Source: Halichoerus grypus
Lineage: Eukaryota; Chordata; Mammalia; Carnivora; Phocidae
Direction of reading: 5' to 3'
DNA length: 64,000 bases
Assembly (NCBI RefSeq): GCF_964656455.1
Contig: NC_135717.1
Coordinates: forward strand, 10,507,033 to 10,571,032
The notes beneath the pieces were generated by a model. The model ran no database searches. It saw nothing but the letters and a program-made list of their open reading frames with translations, and was not told the origin of the DNA. Numbering within the stretch: position 1 is the first letter of the stretch; each line of letters starts with the position of its first letter. The position numbers were made by a program, and so were the translations under genes. Shown here piece by piece: positions 46,801 through 53,682 of the stretch.

Positions 46801-48832
46801 GAACTGTTTCCCTTTGCAAGAATGTAGCGAGCGTAAATTGGTTTAGAAGAGACACTTCATTTCACCCGGACGAGGACACGTCGCACCCATGGCCGAGCGC
46901 AGTGTCGTCTTGGACTCTGTTCAGAGACCAAGAGCCCGCGCGCTGGGGGGAGCGGGGACCGCGGGGGCCGAGCGGGCTCCGAGGCCAGGCTCGGCCGCGA
47001 CCATCCTCCCGGCCCGCCAACCAGGGCCAGGTGGTTACTCTGCTGGGGGCTCTCATGGCCAGAGCACTCGGGGACGAGGACAGGGGTGCTTAAGTGCCGC
47101 AGCGTGGGGCCTGGGGAGCGCCGCGGGCAGCAGTCTCCCCAGGAAGGTCAAGATCGCGCGCTCTAATGGCCCGGGGAGGTTGCTAGGAGTTCACCTGGGC
47201 CTGTCACCACAGAGCGGTGCGTTTCCTGCTGCTTCCGTGGCCAGCCTGGAACGCTTCCTGCACCTCCAGGCCTTGGCGAGGAACCGGGGGCCACTGCTGT
47301 GCGTTTGTTCAGCGATTTCTGTGATAGGCGTCGCTAAGCACGTTGGTTTAGGGACGGAGGGGCAGGCAGCACGGCTCGCTCGCCAGCATCCATTTGCCCG
47401 GTGGCCCGGAGCCCTTAACGGACTTGTCTCGCCGCGCTGCAGGCCCCGGGCTCTGGGGTCACCGCCGCCGCCCGTGGTGTTCAGGCCAGGCCGTCTGGAT
47501 GAGGCCCCCCCCCCCCCCCCGCTCACTACGTCCACAGGCTGTGACAGATGCCCGTTCCAGCTCTCCCGCTGCCTGGCAGAGCAGGGCCACCAGGGGAGGG
47601 TGGCCGAGTTGGGATCTGCACGGACTGAACAGCAGTGTCAGCATCCTGCACGGGTCCGAGCGCTCGGCCCGGCAGGATTAGTGACTTACGAGCTGCCCCC
47701 TGAGAAACACGGTTCTCGCCTGTGCTGCTGGTGCTTGCGTCAGGACCTCGGGAGGGACAGCGGAAACCAGTTAGAAGGGGTTTCCAGTTCAGAGGGAAGG
47801 TGGGAATAAAGGGGCAGATGCTGACGGGGCGGGGTTAAAAGGTACCTAATACCGGGGCGCCTGCCCGGCTCAGTGGGCGGAGCGCGTGACTCTTGATCTC
47901 GGGGCTGTGAGTTCGAGCCCCACGGCGGGTGTAGAGATTACTTAAAAATAAAATCAGAAGAGAAAAAGGGCTTTAATATCTTCTAATTGATGTAGCCATG
48001 AGAGGGTCTTACCTATTAAAAATAACAATAGTACTAGTCTAACCAGAGGAAGACAAGCACCCCTCCTCTGGAGAACCGGCCGGGCTCTGGGGACGTGGAA
48101 GTCCTGGTGTCGTGGGCACACCCGGGGCCGGCTGGGGCGGCCGTCTCCAGGGCCAGCCTGTTCGGCAGCGAGAGTCATTTTAAAGGCCGGCCGGAGCCTC
48201 TACATAGGCCTTAGGGCTGCTCCCATGGGTGGGCGCTGTTGGCAGGACCGCCCACAGGGCCTGTGGCCCCCTCTGCGACACAGAGACCTCCCTCCTCGAG
48301 GGTGCACATCGTTCGGGCAACAGCCGGCCCGGAGCTGAGGCTGATGGCGCACGCGGCTGAAGGGGCCGGCCGGGGGCCTCCTTCCCAGAGCAGGGGTTTC
48401 TTGCGCTCCAGGCAGCCCTGGGGGTGACCCCGAGGAAAGGTCACTGAGCCCCTGCCTCGGGAGCAGGTGTTGACCTCTGGCGGGGTCGTGCACAGCGGGG
48501 AGTAGCCTCTGGGGGAGCTGCGGGCTCCAGCAGCCTCTCCCGACGGGTGGGTAGGAAGAGTCAGGTCTGCCATTGGCTGGGTGGGACGCTGGGGTGACTG
48601 CGTGCTCATCGGAACTGCCCTGCCGGCTGGGTGGAAGCATCCCCATCTCTGGGGGAGGTTAAGTGACCCACCAAGAGGCAGAGCCAGGCTCAGGCCCAGG
48701 TTGGGCCTCCTCCAAACCATGTCCCCTCACGCTGTGCTGGGTCTTGTTTTGCAGGTGACCATGCCTGGGGAGCCCGTGGATGTGGCGTGTGGTGTGGATC
48801 ACATGGTGACTCTGGCCAAGTCTTTCGTCTGA
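22489..48832 (+). CDS. RCC1L: RCC1L (WBSCR16), complete gene, 11 coding exons
   Basis: Exon lengths of 321, 130, 129, 67, 52, 85, 182, 88, 174, 86 and 78 nt sum to 1392 nt: 463 residues plus TGA, against 464 in human. All introns are GT-AG and every phase joins without a frameshift. The ATG (A at -3, G at +4) opens an Arg/Ala/Gly-rich, acid-poor stretch of about 40 residues, a typical mitochondrial presequence. Seven RCC1-type repeats follow, marked by CGYGFTLLSS, CGRAHSLILTD, CGQDHSLFLTD, GDCCLAVSAEG, CGGTSCAVLNG, CGLSHFAALTNKG and CGVDHMVTLAK, as expected for a seven-bladed propeller. Family knowledge: RCC1L acts in the mitochondrial matrix in 16S rRNA pseudouridylation and mitoribosome assembly, with isoforms differing near the C-terminus, and has been reported as an exchange factor for OPA1. 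All repeats and splice sites look intact, so the gene should be functional. Confidence 0.98.
24370..24574 (-). mobile_element. CAN SINE (long form)
   Basis: Target duplication gggaaggtctttcttt / gggaaggtctttattt. Confidence 0.92.
24628..24824 (-). mobile_element. CAN SINE (long form)
   Basis: Perfect target duplication gctgcttacagaatta. Confidence 0.93.
25496..25612 (-). mobile_element. CAN SINE (short form)
   Basis: Reverse copy, gactgagccagccaggcatt head. Confidence 0.87.
25670..25865 (-). mobile_element. CAN SINE (long form)
   Basis: Target duplication taaacatggcttta / taaacatggtttta. Confidence 0.92.
25892..26089 (+). mobile_element. CAN SINE (long form), young subfamily
   Basis: cagtcgttaagcatctgccc head; target duplication aatattctttg. 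Confidence 0.93.
26249..26446 (+). mobile_element. CAN SINE (long form), young subfamily
   Basis: Near-consensus; target duplication gaaaactggactttttgg with one mismatch. Confidence 0.94.
27125..27320 (+). mobile_element. CAN SINE (long form)
   Basis: Target duplication aaacatatgtgct on both sides. Confidence 0.92.
27452..27568 (-). mobile_element. CAN SINE (short form)
   Basis: Flanks repeat cctgaagttct. Confidence 0.88.
27681..27901 (-). mobile_element. CAN SINE (long form) just upstream of RCC1L exon 2
   Basis: Reverse copy whose head ends about 95 bp before the exon 2 acceptor. Confidence 0.92.
27998..28127 (+). CDS. RCC1L: RCC1L exon 2
   Basis: Acceptor ctctttttcag|ATTTCA, donor GATAAAA|GTGAGT. 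Encodes ISSVACGYGFTLLSS through SQLGFQRSRKDK, residues 108-150 plus one base. Intron 1 is 5.2 kb and largely old L1 sequence with SINE insertions. Confidence 0.97.
28376..28590 (-). mobile_element. CAN SINE (long form)
   Basis: Reverse copy with (TG)n in its body and a diverged head caagccacccaggcacctc. Confidence 0.9.
28420..28441. repeat. (TG)n microsatellite in a SINE
   Basis: Dinucleotide run inside the GA-rich body of a reverse SINE in RCC1L intron 2. Confidence 0.8.
28600..29196. other. RCC1L intron 2, unrecognised
   Basis: No exon seen; some stretches resemble old LINE sequence. Confidence 0.4.
29197..29388 (+). mobile_element. CAN SINE (long form)
   Basis: Target duplication aaaaaataaggacctt on both sides. 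Confidence 0.93.
29558..29749 (-). mobile_element. CAN SINE (long form)
   Basis: Flanks repeat tagatttttattttattttt. Confidence 0.92.
29862..30045 (-). mobile_element. CAN SINE (long form)
   Basis: Reverse copy probably inserted in the T-rich tail of the short-form SINE at 30048. Confidence 0.9.
30048..30156 (-). mobile_element. CAN SINE (short form)
   Basis: Reverse copy, gactgggccagccaggcacc head. Confidence 0.87.
30322..30448 (+). mobile_element. CAN SINE (short form)
   Basis: gagggacgcctgactggttc head, gtgtagagattacttaaa body. Confidence 0.86.
30677..30795 (+). mobile_element. CAN SINE (short form)
   Basis: Followed at once by a reverse short form, making an inverted pair. Confidence 0.86.
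30803..30917 (-). mobile_element. CAN SINE (short form)
   Basis: Right arm of the inverted pair; aaaattttc at the outer borders of the pair. Confidence 0.86.
31423..31551 (+). CDS. RCC1L: RCC1L exon 3
   Basis: Acceptor gttctttcag|CCAGGG, donor GAAGGAG|GTGAGT. Encodes TRGYEYVLEPSPVPLPLD through CGRAHSLILTDREG; enters and leaves in phase 1. Confidence 0.97.
31552..32073. other. RCC1L intron 3, unique-looking
   Basis: No exon, RNA gene or repeat identified. Confidence 0.4.
32074..32278 (+). mobile_element. CAN SINE (long form), young subfamily
   Basis: Near-consensus copy with long pure A tail. Confidence 0.94.
32623..32689 (+). CDS. RCC1L: RCC1L exon 4
   Basis: 67-nt exon. Acceptor ttactcttcag|TCTTCAGC, donor TTTACAG|GTGAGT. 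Encodes VFSMGNNSYGQCGRNVVENE and IY. Enters phase 1, leaves phase 2. Confidence 0.96.
33015..33346 (-). mobile_element. CAN SINE (short form), split host copy
   Basis: ccaagattttatttt at both sides of the nested copy; right half 33247-33346 carries the short-form body. Confidence 0.85.
33056..33246 (-). mobile_element. CAN SINE (long form), nested
   Basis: Complete reverse copy inside the host SINE. Confidence 0.92.
33453..33642 (+). mobile_element. CAN SINE (long form)
   Basis: Between copies of aaaatcacc; adjacent to the next SINE. Confidence 0.9.
33660..33766 (+). mobile_element. CAN SINE (short form)
   Basis: gggggcacctggttggctca head; aaatcacc follows the tail. Ends 197 bp before RCC1L exon 5. 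Confidence 0.86.
33964..34015 (+). CDS. RCC1L: RCC1L exon 5
   Basis: Smallest exon, 52 nt. Acceptor tcctggcttcag|CGAAAG, donor GTCCAG|GTAAGA. Encodes SESHKVNRMQDFDGQVVQ. Enters phase 2, ends phase 0, so skipping it alone would shift the frame. Confidence 0.96.
34180..34700 (+). mobile_element. L2-like relic in RCC1L intron 5
   Basis: Contains cagagcctggcacatggtca then tacttacaataaatactt, characteristic of L2 3' ends, followed by diverged similar sequence. Confidence 0.45.
34784..34868 (+). CDS. RCC1L: RCC1L exon 6
   Basis: Acceptor tttgtctgacag|GTGGTT, donor CAAACAG|GTAGTG. Encodes VVCGQDHSLFLTDKGEVY and SCGWGADGQT, a full repeat signature. Enters phase 0, leaves phase 1. Confidence 0.97.
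35000..35240 (+). mobile_element. L2 relic in RCC1L intron 6
   Basis: Contains gacacaagccgaccttgcct, ggaatgcctgtcttcactct and ccgttaggcctcatcttggg, the L2 3' coding remnant. Confidence 0.6.
35340..35532 (-). mobile_element. CAN SINE (long form)
   Basis: Reverse copy, head gagccacccaggcgtccc. Confidence 0.92.
35750..35954 (-). mobile_element. CAN SINE (long form)
   Basis: Target duplication cagttttgaattttt / cagttttgaatttta. Confidence 0.93.
35955..36873. other. RCC1L intron 6, 3' part
   Basis: No SINE and no clear repeat; open frames of about 100 codons have no family resemblance. Confidence 0.4.
36874..37055 (+). CDS. RCC1L: RCC1L exon 7
   Basis: Acceptor gccgtcctggcag|GTCTGG, donor ACACAG|GTACGG. 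Encodes GLGHYRITSVPTKLAGDLAG through YLQLAAVTDSTQ. A forward SINE begins 74 bp after the donor. Confidence 0.97.
37129..37322 (+). mobile_element. CAN SINE next to the RCC1L exon 7 donor
   Basis: Head ggggcgcctgggcggctcgg; flanks share ttcttcag / ctcttcag. Confidence 0.9.
37740..38056. mobile_element. Probable old L1 relic in RCC1L intron 7
   Basis: Phrases such as gtgtagtcttgagttgtgca and cagccatctaattccagaac resemble old L1 sequence; the same element likely continues into the duplicated segment. Confidence 0.4.
38057..38246 (-). mobile_element. CAN SINE, left member of the duplicated cluster
   Basis: Reverse copy; target duplication tgccctggatt on both sides. Confidence 0.92.
38403..38592 (-). 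mobile_element. CAN SINE, middle (hybrid) member of the cluster
   Basis: Body resembles the right-hand copy (tgcacggagcctgaca), but its right border, gtgcccctgccctgg, is that of the left-hand copy. Confidence 0.9.
38631..38827 (-). mobile_element. CAN SINE inserted after the duplication
   Basis: Target duplication agacgtcatattt / agatgtcatattt; absent from the other repeat copy. Confidence 0.92.
38953..39156 (-). mobile_element. CAN SINE, right member of the cluster
   Basis: Target duplication ttaaatatgtatt on both sides. Confidence 0.92.
39430..39700. mobile_element. Probable LTR-type relic, family uncertain
   Basis: Contains cacacatttattgtctcaca and gtttctgtgggtcaggaatc, common in an old mammalian LTR-like repeat. 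Confidence 0.4.
39735..40615 (+). mobile_element. L2 relic in RCC1L intron 7
   Basis: Runs through ctgctcatccttgaggtccc, ctctgagagagggaccaag and cagcacctggttagatcttt to an end resembling aggaaatacttatagattga. Accounts for the 198- and 139-codon open frames here. Confidence 0.65.
40706..40793 (+). CDS. RCC1L: RCC1L exon 8
   Basis: Acceptor tttggattcag|GTGAAC, donor TTAAATG|GTGAGA. Encodes VNVPRCLPFSGVGKVKQAA and CGGTSCAVLN. Ends phase 1. Confidence 0.97.
41674..41847 (+). CDS. RCC1L: RCC1L exon 9
   Basis: Acceptor gctctaacgcag|GAGAAG, donor CTGACCA|GTAAGT. Encodes GEGQVFVWGYGILGKGPNLV through CGLSHFAALT. Enters and leaves phase 1. Confidence 0.97.
41848..43099. other. RCC1L intron 9, no recognised feature
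   Basis: Includes a segment at 42432-42800 with unusually few stops in several frames but no splice-flanked exon or known repeat that I can name. Confidence 0.4.
43100..43340 (+). mobile_element. L2 3'-end relic in RCC1L intron 9
   Basis: Contains cagccccatgaggacaggga and cagctcctggcacacgg. Confidence 0.5.
43702..43787 (+). CDS. RCC1L: RCC1L exon 10
   Basis: Acceptor cctttctttgcag|ACAAAG, donor TGGAGG|GTAAGG. Encodes NKGELFVWGKNIRGCLGIGR and LEDQYFPWR. Ends phase 0. Intron 10 that follows (5 kb) is GC-rich and nearly SINE-free. Confidence 0.97.
43788..47852. other. RCC1L intron 10, GC-rich and almost repeat-free
   Basis: Long GC-rich intron; overlapping open frames up to 306 codons arise from base composition. 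A reverse LINE-like stretch lies around 44450-44650. No additional exon was identified. Confidence 0.5.
47505..47520. repeat. 16-base C homopolymer
   Basis: Run of C in RCC1L intron 10. Confidence 0.85.
47853..47957 (+). mobile_element. CAN SINE (short form)
   Basis: The only SINE in RCC1L intron 10; CpG-rich copy with gagttcgagccccacggcgg. Confidence 0.88.
48755..48832 (+). CDS. RCC1L: RCC1L exon 11 (last coding exon)
   Basis: Acceptor cttgttttgcag|GTGACC. Encodes VTMPGEPVDVACGVDHMVTL and AKSFV, then TGA at 48830-48832. The last CGVDHMVTL strand closes the propeller. Confidence 0.97.
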   Translation: MTMPGEPVDVACGVDHMVTLAKSFV

Positions 48833-49470
48833 AGCCCCTCCCTGACCCGCTTGAGCCCGGAACCTGGCCTCAGAACCACTGGGACTGCTTGGCAGAGGCC
48901 CCCGGCGGGGCTCTTGCTGGGGGTCAGAGAGGATCCGGGCCCTTGGTGACACGTGATGCTCTCTGTCAGTGCCCTTAGCAAGAACGGACGGGAAGTCCCG
49001 GGACTCAGGGTGAGGGTGAGACCGGCTGCATTCACCACGGGATGGCTGTCCTCGTCAGGCCAAGCACCAGTGAGAGGGATCCCTGTTACTGACCCGAGCA
49101 GCTGGTCCGGGGGAAGCTTAGCTCTCCGGCATGCCATTTTGTTCTTAAAGGTGGCCCGACGGACTCTAGTGGCCGGGTGGGCTTCTGTGAGCCTCCGACC
49201 ACAGCAGAGCTCATGGTGGGCGTGTGGGCATCACGGCGAGCCCCAGCCTGACTGAGGGAGCCAGCCTGAGAAGCCCCTGCAGGAGTTAGAGCGAGGCCAG
49301 GTTCTTGTGCACCGAACACCCCCCGCAAAAGCTTGGCTGGAGGGCCAGCCTCGGAGAAGAGATTGAGAAATTGTGGAAAACAATTTGAGGTAGTAACATA
49401 AACTTGGCCTTCCGTTTAAAAACGTCTTTGAAAAATCTCTTTTAGAATAAAGTCTATTTTCTGCCTTTTT
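48833..49470 (+). other. RCC1L: RCC1L 3'UTR
   Basis: Follows the stop codon to a canonical AATAAA, with cleavage expected about 15-20 nt later. Contains no SINE. Length about 640 nt; the exact end is inferred. Confidence 0.75.
49446..49451 (+). terminator. RCC1L: RCC1L polyadenylation signal AATAAA
   Basis: First AATAAA downstream of the stop codon, followed by T-rich sequence. Another AATAAA at 49677-49682 could be an alternative but lies beyond a long T tract. Confidence 0.7.
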
Positions 49471-49689
49471 ATTTTTGAGCACTGAAGAGGTCTTTTTTTT
49501 TTTTTTTTAATCTTACTTGATCATTTAGAGATTGGCTTGCAGAAACAAGGCTTTTGATAAAGAGGCAGCTAGAAGCCTGTGACAGATACGCAGAAGACAG
49601 TCCTGCTTGAAAACGGTTTGTCTTCACAGTCTCTCTCCTCCCACGGTTCAGTCGGGAGAAAATAACGAAGTCTAAAAATAAACTGGTAA

Positions 49690-49960
49690 TCATGTCACCC
49701 ACCGGGATCTCACTCCCTGGCTGCACCCCCTGTCTCTGCTTCATTCACTCAACAGATACTCTGTGCCCCCCCCCCGTGACAGCTACCGTGGATCACACTG
49801 GGTCACTCGGGGACGACACCCCCGTCAGCAGGTCCCACGAAGCTTACGTTCTAGGAGGCAAAACACAACCGACAAGCAAAACGGAGAGTATGGGAGATGG
49901 CTCGGTGGGCCGCGGAGACAAAGCCGGGGAAGGGGGCTGGCCACGTGGGGGCTTTGCAGT
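49690..49960 (+). mobile_element. Old LINE (L2/CR1-type) relic
   Basis: Contains tcattcactcaacagatact and cccacgaagcttacgttcta in the order of a widespread old mammalian repeat. Confidence 0.5.
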
Positions 49961-49977
49961 TGGAAGTGGAACGGTCT

Positions 49978-50068
49978 GGGCGCCTGGCTGGCTCAGTCGG
50001 TGGAGCTCGGGGTTGTGGGTTCGAGTCCCACATTGGGTGTAGAGAGGACTTAAAAATAAAATCTTTAG
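49978..50068 (+). mobile_element. CAN SINE (short form)
   Basis: Small internal deletion after gtggagc; tail AAAATAAAATC. Confidence 0.86.
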
Positions 50069-50266
50069 GGGGCGCCTGGGTGGCTCAGTTGGTTAAGCGT
50101 CTGACTCTTGATCTCAGCTCAGGGCATGACCTCAGGGTTGTGGGATCGAGCCCCGAGTCGGGCTCCGTGCTGGGTGGCATGGAGCCTGCTTGGGATTCTC
50201 TCCCTCTCCCTCTGCCCCCCCCCCCCCACATGCTTTCTTTCTAAATAAAAATCTTAAAATAAAAAA
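50069..50266 (+). mobile_element. CAN SINE (long form)
   Basis: Abuts the previous copy; flanks of the pair share gtggaacggtc / gtgaaacggtc, so the pair may have inserted stepwise at one site. Confidence 0.9.
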
Positions 50267-51564
50267 GTGAAACGGTCACCGAGTAGTCCTTGCTGTGAGC
50301 TGAGGCCACAGGAACCAGCCAGGTCGAAGTTGAAAATGATTTGTCATTTTCCTTCCCAAAACTCCTGGCTGGGCCGTGTTCCCTGTCACCCCAGCGGTGA
50401 AGAACAGAAATCCGTCCTCCTTGCAATAGGCATCTCAGAGCACCTACTGATTTACGGAGCGTGAGTGCCCCAGAAGGTCAAGGTCATGCCTCCTGGGTCC
50501 CACCAGTGGTGTTCAAAGCCAGGAAATGATGGTGCTGGGGAGGGTCTCTGCTGAAGGTAGGAGTGATTTTTAAGCCTCCCACCCAAGATTCAGCTCCAAT
50601 AACTACCTCCATCTTGGACACAGCAACCAGGGTACTAAAAGGGATGTCCTTGGATTTGTCTTAACACCCAGTGTCTTGCAGTCCGGCTCGGTCTCCCTGG
50701 CTGGCTGGAATGCGTCTGCCCCATGCCAGACCCTCTCCACAGTTGTCTTCCGCCCTGTGTCTCCGCTTCTGTCCCCTCATCACTGTCCCTCCTGGCACCG
50801 GGCACCTGAGTCCCCATTTATGTCCTGCCTCCAGTGCGTCGTCCGAAGGCCCGAGGGCGCTCAGCCTGCAGATCCCGGAAGGAAAAGCCTTCATAGCAGC
50901 AGAGCTTCCTGGGGCTCAGGGTGGTAGGAGAGTGCTCCAGCCCCATGCTCACCCCCTTCCGTCTCCAGGGGCAGGGGTGAGGTGGGGTGGGTCCAAGTGC
51001 AGACACGGGTCTTCAGCCCTGCCCTGCTCACACCTGCCTTCTGTAGAAAATACCACAGAGGTCCAGGGCCTCCTTCTTGCCGGGGCAGCCCCAATGCCCA
51101 CCTGCCAAGAGGACAAGGAGCCAGACGCCAGAGGCTTGTGGAGGGACGCTGGGCAAGTGCCCTCGCTCCCGCCGCCAGGGGGTCCTGTCTGGAGGCATCA
51201 GCTCCTGGGCTTCCAGAACCAGGCAGCCCTTCCTGGGGGGTGGGGGTGGGGTGATGTCCACAGCAGGGCTCCAGGCTTGGGGAAGGAGCTCTGTCCTGCT
51301 CCATGGGTCCCCCCGAACCCCAGGCCCACCTCTGCCAGAGGTCTGGGGAGGAATAGTGGGTGCAGTAGCCGGTCTCCGAGATGGCCCCTGAGACCTTGAC
51401 CTTGGGTGGTCTCCTCCCGTGTCAAATCAGAGCTGGGCTGTATGGCCACAGCTTAGGGTGGTGGGCGGTGGTGTGTGGATTCCGAGGCCAAACCGTTTTG
51501 GCTTCTACCTTGGCCCTCGCATCCCTTGCTCTGGGGGAAGCCAGGCACCCTACGGCGAGGAAAC
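50267..51564. other. Intergenic GC-rich gap between RCC1L and CASTOR2
   Basis: No SINE, exon or RNA gene recognised. Open frames to 242 codons overlap on both strands and look compositional. Confidence 0.5.
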
Positions 51565-51822
51565 AATCCCGCGGGGAGACCCATGCCGAGAGGAACAGGC
51601 TTCCTGCCAACAGCCAGGGTGAATAAACCGCCTTTGGAAGTAGATCCTCCGGTCTCGGCCAAGACTTCAGATGGTTGCAGCCTCACGAGGGGCTCTGAGC
51701 CAGAACTGCTCAAACTGCTCCCGAATTCCTAACCCACGTAAACCGCGACACACACGCAGTCATTTGTAAAGCTGTGAAGCTTGGGGGCAGCTTGTTACGC
51801 AGCACCAGATAACTATTACAGC
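51565..51822 (+). mobile_element. MaLR (MLT1-type) solo LTR relic, 3' part
   Basis: Shows gaggaacaggcttcctgcca, ctttggaagtagatcctcc, ggggctctgagccagaact and the diagnostic end cttgttacgcagcaccagat. An old endogenous retrovirus-like LTR with no coding part. Confidence 0.7.
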
Positions 51823-52024
51823 CCCTCTCGCTCTGGGGCGGGCGTTTCTTCTCTCAGGCTCTGGGTGTTGGGCTGGAAGGCTTGCTCTCCCTTCTCCAAG
51901 CCCTCCCCAGCCTGAGCTCCCCCCCGCCCCGACCGCGGCTCAGGGAAAGGAAAGACCGCAGATGTCCCGGGTCGGCCCCTGATAAATCAGACACTGGTCA
52001 GCCAACATCCATTTTTGTTTCCGT

Positions 52025-52030
52025 TTTAAT
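52025..52030 (-). terminator. CASTOR2: Candidate CASTOR2 polyadenylation signal ATTAAA
   Basis: Plus-strand TTTAAT reads ATTAAA on the minus strand, the commonest variant hexamer, with GT-rich sequence 15-40 nt further on. No canonical AATAAA was seen on the minus strand between the stop codon and this point. Confidence 0.45.
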
Positions 52031-53665
52031 TAACACTTTACAAAGTACAAAATATACTGTCTTTTTTGGGGGAACATTAGGTACTTTTTTTCTCTCCGCC
52101 ATACAGTACATGAATCTCGAGGGTTTTGTGTGTCTTCAACAAAGAGGGGAGAAGTGTGAGGGCCCTGGGGCGTTGGGTGGCCCCGTGCTCCCCCTTGCCC
52201 AGAGCTTGGGACAGATGTAAGTGCCATTGCTACTGCTGGTGACCCGGGGCGTGCCAGGTGAGGGCCAGACCCCCAAGGCGAGGCCCTGGGCAGGGCAGAG
52301 GCCCCTCAGAGCCCCATCATGCACCCAACATCCGCTCACCCCCATCTCAGGATAACGGAAATAATTTTGGCATGGAGCAAGAGGAGGACTTGGGATTTTG
52401 TGTGTTGTCCGCCCCCTCCCCCCACCCCATCCCGCCCAGCTGGGGAGCCAGCCCTGCTCAGTTCTTCCTGGACCATTTTCTGGATCGGTAAGCTGAGGCA
52501 GAGGACAGGAAAATGCACCGGGCTTGCCCTCTGTCTTGGGACCCAAATTTGGCCCGTTCCTCATCCCCCACCCTGGTCTCCCAACTTCCCTGGATGCTCT
52601 TTGCAGAGGACCCCCAGCAGGTGAGGGGCGCCCGCACCTGAACCCCTGCGAATACTGTCTTCAGGACTGGACGCTTTTGAAGAGCTGGCCCCTTGGGGCC
52701 CCTGCTGGGGACACCTCCGCCCCCTCCGAGCAGCTTTAACAAGGTCAAGGGACGTGGGGCAGTCCCGAGGGCGAGGCCTGCCACCCACGCACCATCACCC
52801 CTACTCCGTGTGGCCCGCGGGTGACAAGGCTCCCGAGGCCTCAAAATACTGACGAGCCAGCCCATGGCTCGGATCCGGGCGCTGCACGGAGGTGCTCGCA
52901 CACACACGGATGTGTAGGACACAACACACGCGTGGCCAAGCACACAACACTGTCCTCACTCCCGGCCTCCTCCCCCTACCTTTGATCCAAGAGCCTCAAA
53001 CTCCCTCCCAGCCACGGATGCCACGGGCCAGGCCGCAGGCCTCTCCCTCTGTCCCGGGGCCACTCCTGGTGCCACCGGCCCCAAGGACAGCAGGCTGCTC
53101 GGCGAACAGCTCCCCCGCCTGGGCCTCGCCTTCTCAACAGAGCAGGTTTCATACAGGAGGCCGTGGACGTCAAAGCTGAAGGCCACGGCCCACCCGTGGC
53201 TTCCTCCCAGGGTCTAAGGAAAGGATACGAGAGACAGTGAAGCTTGCCCTGGTGTTGCTTCCAATTTGAAAACGAAGGGGAGAAAACTAGCTGGGAGGAG
53301 CTCTGAGATGTAGAAGGTATACAGGGCTCAACTCCCCTCAGGAGCACCCGGCCTCTCGCCCCAAGCCCGCCCTCAGCTGGGCTGACCCCCCGCGGCCACC
53401 TTGGTTGGCTCGGCACCCGGCAGCCCCTTCGAAGGGAGGCTACTGCCCCCTCCAGGCCGAGCCCTTCCGCCAGCGCAGCATCTGGGAAAACCCGAAAAGC
53501 CAAACCTCGTGTCTTTGGGGGTGGGGTGGTGGTGGTGGGGGAGACTCCATTATCCTCCCCCCTCAAGCTCTGCTCACCAGGCCAGACGCCTGCTCTATTT
53601 CCCAGCGGCTGTGCCCGGCCGCCCCCACTTACGGGGGACACAGATCTATGGGGCGGTTCCGCCTA

Positions 53666-53682
53666 CCCCCCCCCCCCCCCCC
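53666..53682. repeat. 17-base C/G homopolymer
   Basis: Uninterrupted C17 on the plus strand, G17 in a CASTOR2 transcript if the long 3'UTR is real. Confidence 0.85.

Noticed and set aside
46889..47809. 306-codon plus-strand open frame
   Set aside because: Lies in RCC1L intron 10; GC-rich, overlaps open frames on both strands, has no recognisable domain and includes a poly-C run.
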